Source: Bdellovibrionales bacterium
Lineage (GTDB): Bacteria; Bdellovibrionota; UBA1018; JADZFF01
NCBI GenBank assembly: GCA_020850015.1
Contig: JADZFF010000089.1
Location: 1-32,420, forward strand
Direction: 5' to 3'
Length of the DNA stretch: 32,420 nucleotides
The notes under the pieces are model-generated. The model was not told the DNA's origin, ran no database searches, and was given only the letters and a program-made list of their open reading frames with translations. A program made the translations under genes and the position numbers. Of this stretch, positions 10,322 through 17,778 are shown one piece after another. How positions within the stretch are numbered: the stretch's first letter is position 1; each line of letters opens with the position of its first letter.

Positions 10322-10328
10322 AATATAG
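10301..10328. promoter_or_regulatory. 28-base imperfect palindrome, likely operator of the Rrf2 regulator
   Basis: Outer arms CTATAT (10301-10306) and ATATAG (10323-10328) are perfectly complementary. Inner GGC (10309-10311) and GCC (10319-10321), plus a T/A pair between them, continue the dyad about the same centre. The dyad covers the spacer, the -10 and the likely start site, where a bound dimer would block transcription. Autorepression by the adjacent Rrf2 protein is inferred from position. The pattern differs from the IscR type 2 CC...GG layout. Confidence 0.5.
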
Positions 10329-10361
10329 GTTTGTGAGAGGGGATAGGGAGGACTTTGTACT

Positions 10362-10874
10362 ATGCGTCTAACATCAAAAGGTCGTTATGCGGTTCGCGCG
10401 ATCCTGGACCTGACGTTCAACTCGAACGGCCGCCCGGTGCGGCTCCAGGAGATCTCGGAGCGTCAAAGTATTTCGCTGCACTACCTTGAGCAGCTTTTCC
10501 GCCGCCTTCGCAAAGGCGGAGTGGTGAAGAGCGTTCGCGGCCCAGGCGGCGGTTATGTGCTCTCGCGCTCCATGGACGAGATCTCCATCAAGGACGTCTT
10601 GGTCAGCGTGGGCGAGAACATCAACCCGGCCCGTGACCTGGTCGGTACCGGCGATCTGAAGAGCGACACGGTGGAGTTCCTGCTCACCAAGTCGTACTTC
10701 GAGAACCTCGGCACGATCATGCAGGAATACCTCACGACGACGTCAGTCGGCGACCTGATCCGCAAGGCTCGGGGCACGCAGGACATGCCGAAGTCGGCCG
10801 AGGAGCTCCTCGAGTCGGGTTTCCACGCGGCCTCCGCTCAGCGGAATGCCTCCAAGGAATCCGGTCTTTCTTGA
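10362..10874 (+). CDS. Rrf2-family transcriptional regulator lacking cluster cysteines
   Basis: A 170-residue winged-helix regulator. The N-terminal MRLTSKGRYAVRAILDL, the recognition helix region SISLHYLEQLFRRLRKGG and the wing GPGGGYVLSR match Rrf2/IscR closely. In IscR the following loop carries three cysteines that hold a [2Fe-2S] cluster; here the corresponding stretch (about residues 90-105, ARDLVGTGDLKSD) has none, and the whole protein contains no cysteine. It therefore cannot bind the usual cluster and may act like constitutively apo-IscR or sense another signal. The C-terminal tail of about 35 residues is Ala/Ser/Glu-rich. The gene overlaps the following cysteine desulfurase by 29 bases and probably controls it, as IscR controls iscS. 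Confidence 0.9.
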   Translation: MRLTSKGRYAVRAILDLTFNSNGRPVRLQEISERQSISLHYLEQLFRRLRKGGVVKSVRGPGGGYVLSRSMDEISIKDVLVSVGENINPARDLVGTGDLKSDTVEFLLTKSYFENLGTIMQEYLTTTSVGDLIRKARGTQDMPKSAEELLESGFHAASAQRNASKESGLS

Positions 10875-12048
10875 TGCCAACGCGGGCGCGCCCCTCCACC
10901 CCCGGGTGGTCGAGGCGCTCCGCGCGGCAGCGGGAAGCCAAGATTTTCCGGAGCTAGCGTTTTCCAATCCATCCGCCGTCCACGCCTTCGGACGCAGGAG
11001 CCGCATGCTCCTTTCCGAGGCGCGGGGGCGCGTGGCGCTTTCCCTCGGTCCTTCGGTACGCCCCGATGACGTCTTTTTCGCATCGTCGGGCACTGAGGCC
11101 AATCAATGGGTGATCCGTTCCTCCCTCGGTGACGCCGCCTCTGGCGCTCACTGGGTCCTCTCCTCCACGGAACATCCATCGGTGGCATTGGCCGCGGACG
11201 AGTGGCGCCGCGCCGGCGGAAGCGTGACAACGCTGAGGGCTGACCGCATGGGGCTCATCGACCCCGCGGAGCTCGAGGCGGCCCTCCGTCCTGAGACTCG
11301 CCTCGTGAGCCTGATCTGGGTGAACAACGAGACCGGCGTGGTTTCGCCCGTTGTTGAAGCGGGGCGCATCTGCCGTTCGCGTGGGGTCCCCCTTCACCTG
11401 GACGGAGCGCAGGCCTGGGGCAAGATCCCGCTTGTGGAGGGCCTGAATTCAGCCTCACACATCACTTTTTCCTCGCATAAGATCGGCGCCCCCTCGGGAC
11501 TGGGAATCGTGGTCACACGGACCGGCGCCCCCAAGCTCAAACCTTGGATCGTTGGGGCTCAGGAGCGCGCCATCCGGGGAGGCACGGAAAACCTGCTGGG
11601 AATCTGGCTGACCGGCGTTGCCGCCGAGGCCTGCGATCCTCTGGCCTTCGATGCGGCGACCCGCCCGCATCGCGATCGGTTCGAGGACGCTCTCCAGGCC
11701 AGGATCCCAGGGCTCCGCATCCACGGGAGGGGCGCCAGGAGGGTGACGAACACCGTGAGCCTGTCCGTCGCGGAAATCGGCGCCTTCGACCTGGTGCCGG
11801 CGCTCGATCTCGAGGGGTACTGCGTGAGCGCGGGCTCCGCGTGTTCCGCGGGAACCTTGAAACCCTCGCGGGTGCTCCTGGCCATGGGCATCGATGCCGC
11901 GCAAGCCACGGCTACCGCAAGGGTCTCGTTCGGGACGGATGTCCGTCCCGAGGAGTTGGAGGGATTCGTGACCGCACTCGAGAAAATCGTCCTCCGCGCC
12001 GGTTCCAGGCATCCCGGCGGCGGGATTCGCCCGGAGGCACGCGTATGA
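10846..12048 (+). CDS. Cysteine desulfurase, NifS/IscS class
   Basis: PLP enzyme that takes sulfur from cysteine to form a persulfide for thiolation or Fe-S assembly. The fold-type I aminotransferase marks are present: SSGTEAN (80-86), H110 in STEHPS, NNETG (160-164), D186 in HLDGAQ, and the PLP lysine K212 in SSHKIGAPSG. The catalytic cysteine is C333 in SAGSACSAGT. Length is 400. The ATG at 10846 lies inside the Rrf2 gene (29-base overlap) and places the FLDANAGAP block at the usual N-terminal position. The stop overlaps the MnmA-like start (ATGA). The context of a regulator before and two tRNA sulfur-transfer enzymes after suggests it supplies tRNA thiolation, perhaps also Fe-S clusters. 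No IscU or SufBCD gene is visible. Confidence 0.93.
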   Translation: MPPRNPVFLDANAGAPLHPRVVEALRAAAGSQDFPELAFSNPSAVHAFGRRSRMLLSEARGRVALSLGPSVRPDDVFFASSGTEANQWVIRSSLGDAASGAHWVLSSTEHPSVALAADEWRRAGGSVTTLRADRMGLIDPAELEAALRPETRLVSLIWVNNETGVVSPVVEAGRICRSRGVPLHLDGAQAWGKIPLVEGLNSASHITFSSHKIGAPSGLGIVVTRTGAPKLKPWIVGAQERAIRGGTENLLGIWLTGVAAEACDPLAFDAATRPHRDRFEDALQARIPGLRIHGRGARRVTNTVSLSVAEIGAFDLVPALDLEGYCVSAGSACSAGTLKPSRVLLAMGIDAAQATATARVSFGTDVRPEELEGFVTALEKIVLRAGSRHPGGGIRPEARV

Positions 12049-13214
12049 AGGGCGAGGCCACGGAGGCCGGTACGGCCGGGAAAGTCGTTGTCGGGCTGAG
12101 CGGGGGCGTCGCGAGCGCCGTGGCGCTCGCGCTCCTCAAGACTCAGGGGTACCAGGTTCAAGGCGTGCATCTGGATCTTTTCCCCCGTCCCCGCGTACCC
12201 GCTTTCGTCGCGGAGGGCTGCGCTTGCCTGAGAATCACGGGCCGCGCGGCGGCCGAGGAGATTTGCCGCCGTCTGGGCGTGCCTTTTCATGTCGTCCCGC
12301 TCGGAGACGCCTTCGAGGAGAGAGTGGTCGACGCTTTCGTCCATTCCCGGCTCCAAGGGGAGGAACCGGCCGTCTGTTTCCGGTGCGACGCGGGATTGCG
12401 GCTCCAGGCCCTGTTCATGGCTGCAGATCAGCTGGGCGCGCCGCTCGCGGCCACTGGCCATTTTGCCGTGATCCGCAAAGACGCCTCCTCCGAGCAGGTG
12501 CACCTCCATCCGGTTTCGGATTCCGAGACGGACCAGAGCTGGAATCTCTCAGGTCTGTCCCAGATGGAGTTGCGCCGCATGCTCACTCCGCTGGGCGGGG
12601 TGCCGCTGGAGATGGTGCTGAAGCTCGCGCGGGAGTTCGATCTCGAATCCTGCCTCGCGAAGCCGGGGCCCACCCGGGTCGGCGCCTGTCTGATGGGCGG
12701 AAGCGGCGAGGTGGAGTTCCTGAAGGAGCGCACTCCCGCCGCCCTCAGGCCGGGGGGAACCGTGAAAACCGCCGACGGTCATACGGTGGGCGAGCACGAG
12801 GGGGTGTACCGCCATTACGTGGGCCAGCGTCCCGCGATCCAGCTCATGCTCCAGGATCCTGAGGCCTACCGCGTGGCCTCGCTGGACGGGTTTTTGAGCG
12901 AGGTGGTCGTGGATCGGAAGGAAAACCTGGGCCGTTCCTGGTTCGCCGGGAAGGGCACGCGTTGGATCCAGCCCGTGGACCGCCTCCGCAGCCTCAGCTG
13001 CACGGTGCGCATCACGCCGGGCGGAGCTGAAATCCCCTGCATCGTGCGGCACTTCGTGGAGGGGGCGGTGCATGTGGAGCTTCAAGGAAAGTCGGTTGAC
13101 GTGATTCCCGGTCAGCCGGCGGCATTCCTCTCGGCGGGGGAGATCCTAGGCGGCACGATCATCGAGCGCGTGGTGCCTCAGGGCGAGGAACGCCCCCCCG
13201 TTCCCAAGGGTTGA
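12045..13214 (+). CDS. Divergent MnmA-like tRNA 2-thiouridylase with altered PP-loop
   Basis: MnmA adenylates U34 of tRNA-Lys/Glu/Gln and inserts sulfur at C2. Homology is shown by the PP-loop region (SGGVASAV, 19-26), ATGHFAVI, ETDQSWNLSGLSQMELRRMLTPLGG, the catalytic cysteines C114 (in CFRC, the C-x-x-C(N) position) and C215 (in VGACLMG, the TGICFIG position), GEHEGVYRHYVGQR and a C-terminal beta domain with ILGGTII. Length is 389, slightly above typical. Odd: the PP-loop Asp of SGGVDS is Ala at residue 23, and the ED(A) positions of the second nucleotide-contact helix are also changed (TGRAAAEE). Both reactive cysteines are kept. The start ATG overlaps the desulfurase stop. It is either a tolerant MnmA variant or a paralogue with altered activity. 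Confidence 0.85.
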   Translation: MKGEATEAGTAGKVVVGLSGGVASAVALALLKTQGYQVQGVHLDLFPRPRVPAFVAEGCACLRITGRAAAEEICRRLGVPFHVVPLGDAFEERVVDAFVHSRLQGEEPAVCFRCDAGLRLQALFMAADQLGAPLAATGHFAVIRKDASSEQVHLHPVSDSETDQSWNLSGLSQMELRRMLTPLGGVPLEMVLKLAREFDLESCLAKPGPTRVGACLMGGSGEVEFLKERTPAALRPGGTVKTADGHTVGEHEGVYRHYVGQRPAIQLMLQDPEAYRVASLDGFLSEVVVDRKENLGRSWFAGKGTRWIQPVDRLRSLSCTVRITPGGAEIPCIVRHFVEGAVHVELQGKSVDVIPGQPAAFLSAGEILGGTIIERVVPQGEERPPVPKG

Positions 13215-13222
13215 GGCTGGGC

Positions 13223-14722
13223 ATGAAGTACGCGGTACGCACCCTGGGCTGCAAGGCCAACCTCTACGACAGCCAGCTGATCGAAGCGGAGCTCCAGCGC
13301 ATGGGCCTTTCTCCCGCCGCGGCAGGGGAGCGCGCTGACGTCTGCGTGGTGAACTCTTGCACCGTGACGAACGAGGCCGAGAAGCAGAGCCGGGGCATGG
13401 CTTCGCGGCTGTCGCGCGAACATCCGGGAGCGAAGGTGGTGCTCACCGGTTGTTCGGCGGAGATCGCGCCGGAATCCCTCCGCGCCGCGCGTGGAGTGGA
13501 TTTCGTGCTTTCGAACCGCGACAAGCCCCGGTTTGGCGGTCTGCTGAGGCAGGCCCTCGGCGCTGACCGGGGCGCTTCGCCCAGTGAGTCGGCGGGCCAG
13601 GCGGAGCTCCTGGGCGACGCACGTGGGTACGAGGAGCTGCGTTCGCGTCACCCCCTCGACAGGGAATGGCCCCTGCCGGAGGAGGTCGCTTTCACGCCGT
13701 CGGAGCTCCAGCGCGAGGGGGAGCCGCCTCCTGGCGTCGCCAGGAACAGCTCCTCGCGTACGCGGGCATTCCTCAAGATTCAGGAGGGCTGCGACTCCTT
13801 CTGCACGTTCTGCATCATCCCCTACGGGCGCGGGCCGAGCCGGAGCCTCAGGGCCGGCGACGCCGTGGCCCAGGTCCAGCGCCTGGTGGAGCAGGGCGTG
13901 CGCGAAGTGGTGCTCACCGGCACGAACATCGGGCAATACGGCATGGACTGGTCAGGCGGCGGCCGCACCACCGACGATGGTTACGGCGACTTCCAGTTGG
14001 AGGCGCTTTGCCGCGCGATCCTGGAGCGGACCTCGCTTGAGCGTCTGAGGGTCAGCTCGCTGGATCCCGGGGAGATCAGCTCCGGCCTGCTTGCGCTCAT
14101 GGAGTCCGAACCGCGCTTCTGCCCGCACTTCCATGTTTCCCTTCAGAGCCCGCACTCACGCATCCTGCGCCTGATGAAACGCAAGTACGGCGCGGAGGAG
14201 GTGCGCGGCACGCTCGAGCGCATCGCCGCCCTGGGCACGTCTCGTCGCCCCTTCGTGGGGATGGACCTCATTACCGGGTTCCCGGGTGAGTCGGCCGAGA
14301 TTTTCGAGGAAACGCTATCGCTGCTCAGGGCCCTGCCCTGGGATCGGCTTCATGTGTTTCCGTACAGTGAGCGCGAGGGTACTCCGTCCACTCGGCTTCC
14401 GGGCTCCGTGCCTGTGGGGGAACGGAAGCGCAGGGCGCGCGTACTGAACGCCCTCAGCCTGGAACGTCTTCGCGCCCGATACGAGGGCACCCTCTCCGAG
14501 GGGCGCCTGCTCGACGATGTGCTCATCGAGGGTCCATGCCGAGGTCCCGACGGTCAGCGGCGCTGGGCGGGAGGATACACCCGCGATTACCTGAGGGTGT
14601 TGCTGCCTCTCTCGGATTCCACCACCGCGGCGCGCTCCAACGCCGTGGTGAGCGCGCGCGCGCTCAGCCTCGCCGTCGACCCAGCGGGCGGCGACGTGGT
14701 GCTGCTCGCAGCCAGAGCCTAG
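13223..14722 (+). CDS. mtaB: MtaB-like tRNA methylthiotransferase (radical SAM)
   Basis: MiaB-family enzyme. The MtaB group converts t6A37 to ms2t6A37 in tRNA. The N-terminal UPF0004 domain has cluster cysteines C10 (TLGCKAN), C46 (NSCTVTN) and C77 (TGCSAE). The radical SAM motif is C190-x3-C194-x2-C197 (EGCDSFCTFCIIPYGRG). A C-terminal TRAM-like segment (about 410-499, GGYTRDYLRVLLP) follows. GCKxN and NxCTVT favour MtaB over MiaB or RimO. An Arg/Glu-rich insertion of about 65 residues (112-178) between the domains makes it 499 residues, longer than the usual 430-450. The ATG at 13223 is preceded by GAGG at a good distance; a TTG at 13211 also exists. Its t6A substrate links it to tsaE upstream. 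The stop overlaps that of a convergent gene. Confidence 0.88.
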   Translation: MKYAVRTLGCKANLYDSQLIEAELQRMGLSPAAAGERADVCVVNSCTVTNEAEKQSRGMASRLSREHPGAKVVLTGCSAEIAPESLRAARGVDFVLSNRDKPRFGGLLRQALGADRGASPSESAGQAELLGDARGYEELRSRHPLDREWPLPEEVAFTPSELQREGEPPPGVARNSSSRTRAFLKIQEGCDSFCTFCIIPYGRGPSRSLRAGDAVAQVQRLVEQGVREVVLTGTNIGQYGMDWSGGGRTTDDGYGDFQLEALCRAILERTSLERLRVSSLDPGEISSGLLALMESEPRFCPHFHVSLQSPHSRILRLMKRKYGAEEVRGTLERIAALGTSRRPFVGMDLITGFPGESAEIFEETLSLLRALPWDRLHVFPYSEREGTPSTRLPGSVPVGERKRRARVLNALSLERLRARYEGTLSEGRLLDDVLIEGPCRGPDGQRRWAGGYTRDYLRVLLPLSDSTTAARSNAVVSARALSLAVDPAGGDVVLLAARA

Positions 14723-15537
14723 AACTCGGGGTACTTGGAAGAGGAGCGGCAGCGGTACCGGTGATGGTCGTACCGCGCGTTCGTCGTGAACTCCTGGCGC
14801 CACTCCGGATCGAACTTCGGGTCGCGGTTGCAGATCGAGGCGTCATCGAGGTTGTCGATCTTGATGAAACCTTTCTCCGCGAGGAAGCCCATCTTCACGT
14901 AAAGGGGTGTGATGGAGTTCCGGATGCCCCAGTTCACATGCTCGGGCTTGTCGGGGTTGCCGGCCTCGTAGCCGTTCTCGCACATCTCGTAGAAGAAGGC
15001 GCTTCGGACGCTCCAGCCCTCGTTCAGGGACCGGAAGAGGCCGGCCAGCATCCCGGTGCGGTCCTCGCCCACGGTGCAATGGAAGAAGATCCGGCGTCCG
15101 GGTGTCTTCAGCACTTCCCGGAGAACCAGGAGCCCTTCGCGGACTTGGTTGCAGGCCTCGGTGTACTGGGCGTCGCCGAAGCCCCTCCACTTGAAGGGGA
15201 TGTGGCTCACGCGATCCTCGAGCTCGGCGAGGCCGAGCTCCCGCAGGGACTGGATCTGCTCCTCAACCTCGTTGTGCGTCTCGTTCTTGAAGATGAGGAA
15301 GTCGGTTACGCCCTGCTCGAGCAACTGGCTCAGGAGCTCCCGGGGGGCCATTCCCCGAATCACGGCCGAGGCTCCGGGCTCAAGCGATCCCGCCACCAGA
15401 TGCGTGTTCGGCACCGAGATCCCAGGAATCTCCGAGGGGAAAGGCGAGGTGAATCCCGCCTGCGCCGCCGAGGCAAGCCCAAGCGAAAGCATCAGCGCGG
15501 GGGCGATCATTCGGGAGGAGCATTTGAGAATCGACAT
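14719..15537 (-). CDS. Exported PTP-like cysteine phosphatase
   Basis: A signal peptide (hydrophobic 11-25, AQA cleavage near 27) precedes a tyrosine-phosphatase-type domain with the P-loop HCTVGEDRTG (C154 nucleophile, R160), matching HC-x5-R-(T/S). The HCTxGxDRTG form is close to that of bacterial PTP-like inositol-polyphosphate phosphatases (phytase type) and of lipid or atypical dual-specificity phosphatases. The general-acid Asp is not obvious; D122 in KWRGFGDAQ is a candidate. A C-terminal region of about 100 residues after the P-loop is Asp/Arg/Tyr-rich and unrecognised. It lies 93 bases downstream of an exported 5'-nucleotidase on the same strand, suggesting joint scavenging of phosphate from organic esters. 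Substrate unknown. Confidence 0.8.
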   Translation of the reverse strand: MSILKCSSRMIAPALMLSLGLASAAQAGFTSPFPSEIPGISVPNTHLVAGSLEPGASAVIRGMAPRELLSQLLEQGVTDFLIFKNETHNEVEEQIQSLRELGLAELEDRVSHIPFKWRGFGDAQYTEACNQVREGLLVLREVLKTPGRRIFFHCTVGEDRTGMLAGLFRSLNEGWSVRSAFFYEMCENGYEAGNPDKPEHVNWGIRNSITPLYVKMGFLAEKGFIKIDNLDDASICNRDPKFDPEWRQEFTTNARYDHHRYRCRSSSKYPEF

Positions 15538-15630
15538 GAGCGGAGGCCTTTCAGTCGGGGCGGTAGAAGGGTTGATGAACGAATCTTTTAGGGCCTATAG
15601 CGCTTCGCGTCAAGGCATGTGGGATTCAGA

Positions 15631-17652
15631 TCAGGGGTGGAAATAGCGGGTGGCTATATCGTTGTATCCACTGGCGTTTGGGCCGCTGACCACGCGTTTC
15701 AGACGGGCAGTGAGGGGGTAGAGGCCGCGTTCGCCCGGTATCCTGACCCGCGGCCAGCTGAGCTCCACGCTGCCCTGAGGGGGAATCTCAGGAATGGCCA
15801 AGGCCTCCGCCAAGGCGACGTATAGGGGTTCGGGCCCGGTGTCGGCAAGGTGCTCGTTGGAAAGGATCTCCAGCGCCAGGCGCTCCGGCGGAGCAGGGGT
15901 GGCTCCGAGGTTGCGGACCCGCACGCGGATCTCAGCCGAAGCCGCCTGAGAGCTGACCGAGCTTGGGCTCCAGCTCAGGTCGTTCACCGAGAGCGCGGGA
16001 TCCGCCTCCCAGGGCTGGAAACGGGCGGGGCCCGCGTGGGCTTCCTGGATGGGCGAATGTCGCTCGAGATGGGAGGCCACGGCTCGCCAGCCTTCGATCC
16101 CAGTATCGACCAGGAGGTCGAGGGGGACGGGCGTGCCCGGGACCACCCGGTTCAGAAACTCGATCGACTTCAGCACGCCCCCCGTTGCGGCGAGGGTCAC
16201 GGTATCGGAGTCTTCCAAGGGCCGGCCCTGCACGCGCACGCTCTTCAGGATCCCGCGCTCGTCGCTGCCGAGCCAGGACATGCCGGGTGCGGATTCCGCG
16301 AGCGTCCTGGACATCATCAGCGGATCGAACAGGACCTCGATGCCCGACCCGTTCAGCACTCCCATGCTTGCCACGGCATCCGTGGAGAGAAGGAGCGCAA
16401 GGAGGCGTTTCAGCTGTCGGCCCAACAGGGGGAGCCTGAAGATCGTCCAGGTCTTCCCGGTGTGGGGGTTGTAGATCGCGGGAAGCGCGTTCATCACGTC
16501 GGCCGTTCGGAGCGCGCCCCGGTGAAGCGGCCCATAGATGAAGGCGGTGTTCTCGAGCACGAGGTCGGCTCCGCTCGCCTCCAGGATCGCGTCCGCGGCG
16601 AAATTCGACATCGGGGCCTCCGGGCCGTCCCGGTGCAGGTGAACCCGCGACTCGCCCGCGTGATCCGAGAAAATCGGCCCGTGGATCGACTCAAGCTGCC
16701 GCTCGAGCCCCTCCACGCGGGAGAGGATCGCGGGATCCTCGGGAATGCGCGAGTCCATCGGGATGAGGCGGTAATCGAGAAGCCCGACGCGCCCGGTGGC
16801 GCGATCGAAGGAGAGGTCCATGCGGCCCAGGTACCTGCCCCAGGATCCCGCCTCGACGATCCAGGCGTCCGGCGCTCCGATCCGGCTCACGCGCTCGGGG
16901 ACGTGCAGCGTGCGGTGGTCATGCGCGCCCACGATGAAGTCGAGCTCGCGGGCCACTCTGAGCACCTGGCGGTCAGCCGCGATGCCGTTGTGGGAAAGCC
17001 CGATGACCACATCCGCGCCGGCCTCCCGCAGCTGCTTGGCGAGGCGCCGGGCGGCCAGGAAGGGCTCGGTCACCTTCACGGGCTCCAGATAGGAGTCGTA
17101 AATCTTCTGGTAGGTGAGGAGGCCGATCAGCGCCACACGGAGTCCGCCCACCCTGCGCACCACGTAGGGTGGGATGAGCTTCCGGAATTTCTCCGCCTGC
17201 GCGTAGTGGGAGGCATCGGCGTTGGCGCCGACGAGAAGGGGGCGCCTTTCAGCGCTCTCGACCGCCTCGAGCAGCGTATCGGGCCCGTTGTACCAATCAT
17301 GGTTCCCGACAACGGCCACGTCATAGCCGATCTCGCCCATGAGATTGAGAGTGTCCCGCCCCGTGGTGAGGTTGTAATAAACCTGCCCCTCGGACCAGTC
17401 GCCGCCGTCCACGAAGAGGGTGGGGAGACCTTCGGCGCGCACCCGGTCTGCCGCCGTTTTCAACCGTGCGATGCCGCCGCGGCCGAGCTCGTCGCGCTCC
17501 GGGCGGAGGTGGGAGTGCAGGTCGTTGGTGTGGATCAGGGTCCACCGAAGGGGCGCCTCGTCCTGGCCCGCCTGGGCGCCCAGGCCAATTCCCATGGCCA
17601 TCATCATCCCCAAAGCCCAGACGAGCTCTCTTGCCGAGCGTGCATTCCCCAT
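15631..17652 (-). CDS. Exported 5'-nucleotidase / UshA-type metallophosphatase with extra C-terminal domain
   Basis: After a signal peptide (about 10-28, ending AQA) comes a calcineurin-like metallophosphatase domain: TNDLHSH (D44, H46), DGGDWSEG (D85), VGNHDW (N117, H118), then LSHNG and GAHDH. A 5'-nucleotidase C-terminal domain (about 345-520) starts near SNFAADAIL and contains the substrate region NTAFIYGPLHRG. Such enzymes hydrolyse nucleotides or other phosphate esters in the periplasm. The last 110 or so residues (SVNDLSWSPSSV onward, with VRVRNLGATPAP) look like a CARDB-type beta-sandwich, which is not part of standard UshA. Length is 673 against about 550 for UshA. It is divergent from rnc across a 126-base spacer. 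Confidence 0.88.
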   Translation of the reverse strand: MGNARSARELVWALGMMMAMGIGLGAQAGQDEAPLRWTLIHTNDLHSHLRPERDELGRGGIARLKTAADRVRAEGLPTLFVDGGDWSEGQVYYNLTTGRDTLNLMGEIGYDVAVVGNHDWYNGPDTLLEAVESAERRPLLVGANADASHYAQAEKFRKLIPPYVVRRVGGLRVALIGLLTYQKIYDSYLEPVKVTEPFLAARRLAKQLREAGADVVIGLSHNGIAADRQVLRVARELDFIVGAHDHRTLHVPERVSRIGAPDAWIVEAGSWGRYLGRMDLSFDRATGRVGLLDYRLIPMDSRIPEDPAILSRVEGLERQLESIHGPIFSDHAGESRVHLHRDGPEAPMSNFAADAILEASGADLVLENTAFIYGPLHRGALRTADVMNALPAIYNPHTGKTWTIFRLPLLGRQLKRLLALLLSTDAVASMGVLNGSGIEVLFDPLMMSRTLAESAPGMSWLGSDERGILKSVRVQGRPLEDSDTVTLAATGGVLKSIEFLNRVVPGTPVPLDLLVDTGIEGWRAVASHLERHSPIQEAHAGPARFQPWEADPALSVNDLSWSPSSVSSQAASAEIRVRVRNLGATPAPPERLALEILSNEHLADTGPEPLYVALAEALAIPEIPPQGSVELSWPRVRIPGERGLYPLTARLKRVVSGPNASGYNDIATRYFHP

Positions 17653-17743
17653 GAAATCCTCCGTGAATCGGGGTCATGGTACCGGGCCTGCCCACGAGAA
17701 CAAGGGCTTATGCGCCGCGTTGTTATTCTTGACCGGTTCAGAC

Positions 17744-17756
17744 CCTTATCATAAGG
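17744..17756. repeat. Perfect inverted repeat upstream of rnc
   Basis: CCTTAT-C-ATAAGG, arms of six bases around one central base, in the spacer between the divergent nucleotidase and rnc genes. A TTGACC -35-like element sits just upstream at 17729-17734. It could be an operator or simply part of a promoter; no good -10 at 16-18 base spacing is seen. Confidence 0.4.
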
Positions 17757-17778
17757 CTGAGCTCGAGGTCTGCTACTC

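Larger units (their letters stand above)
9980..10361. other. AT-richer intergenic gap between divergent genes
   Basis: This 382-base gap is clearly less GC-rich than its surroundings, with runs of A and T (for example around 10098-10116 and 10258-10292). It must contain the promoter of the minus-strand gene ending upstream and that of the Rrf2 gene. The right end holds a TTGACC -35-like element and a 28-base palindrome. An 88-codon minus-strand frame fills 10047-10313. No known RNA gene (tmRNA, 6S, SRP, RNase P) was recognised in it. Confidence 0.6.

Noticed and set aside
11544..12044. Upstream extension of the MnmA-like frame into the desulfurase gene
   Set aside because: The extension is an Arg-rich shadow of the desulfurase; family homology starts after the ATG at 12045, which overlaps the desulfurase stop as ATGA.
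13212..13222. TTG at 13211 as the MtaB start
   Set aside because: The ATG at 13223 has GAGG at a suitable distance and places the first cluster cysteine at the usual position; TTG would add four residues without support.
15850..17754. 634-codon plus-strand frame opposite the 5'-nucleotidase
   Set aside because: Composition is typical of an antisense shadow (Arg/Gly/His/Val-rich); the minus strand carries clear metallophosphatase motifs.
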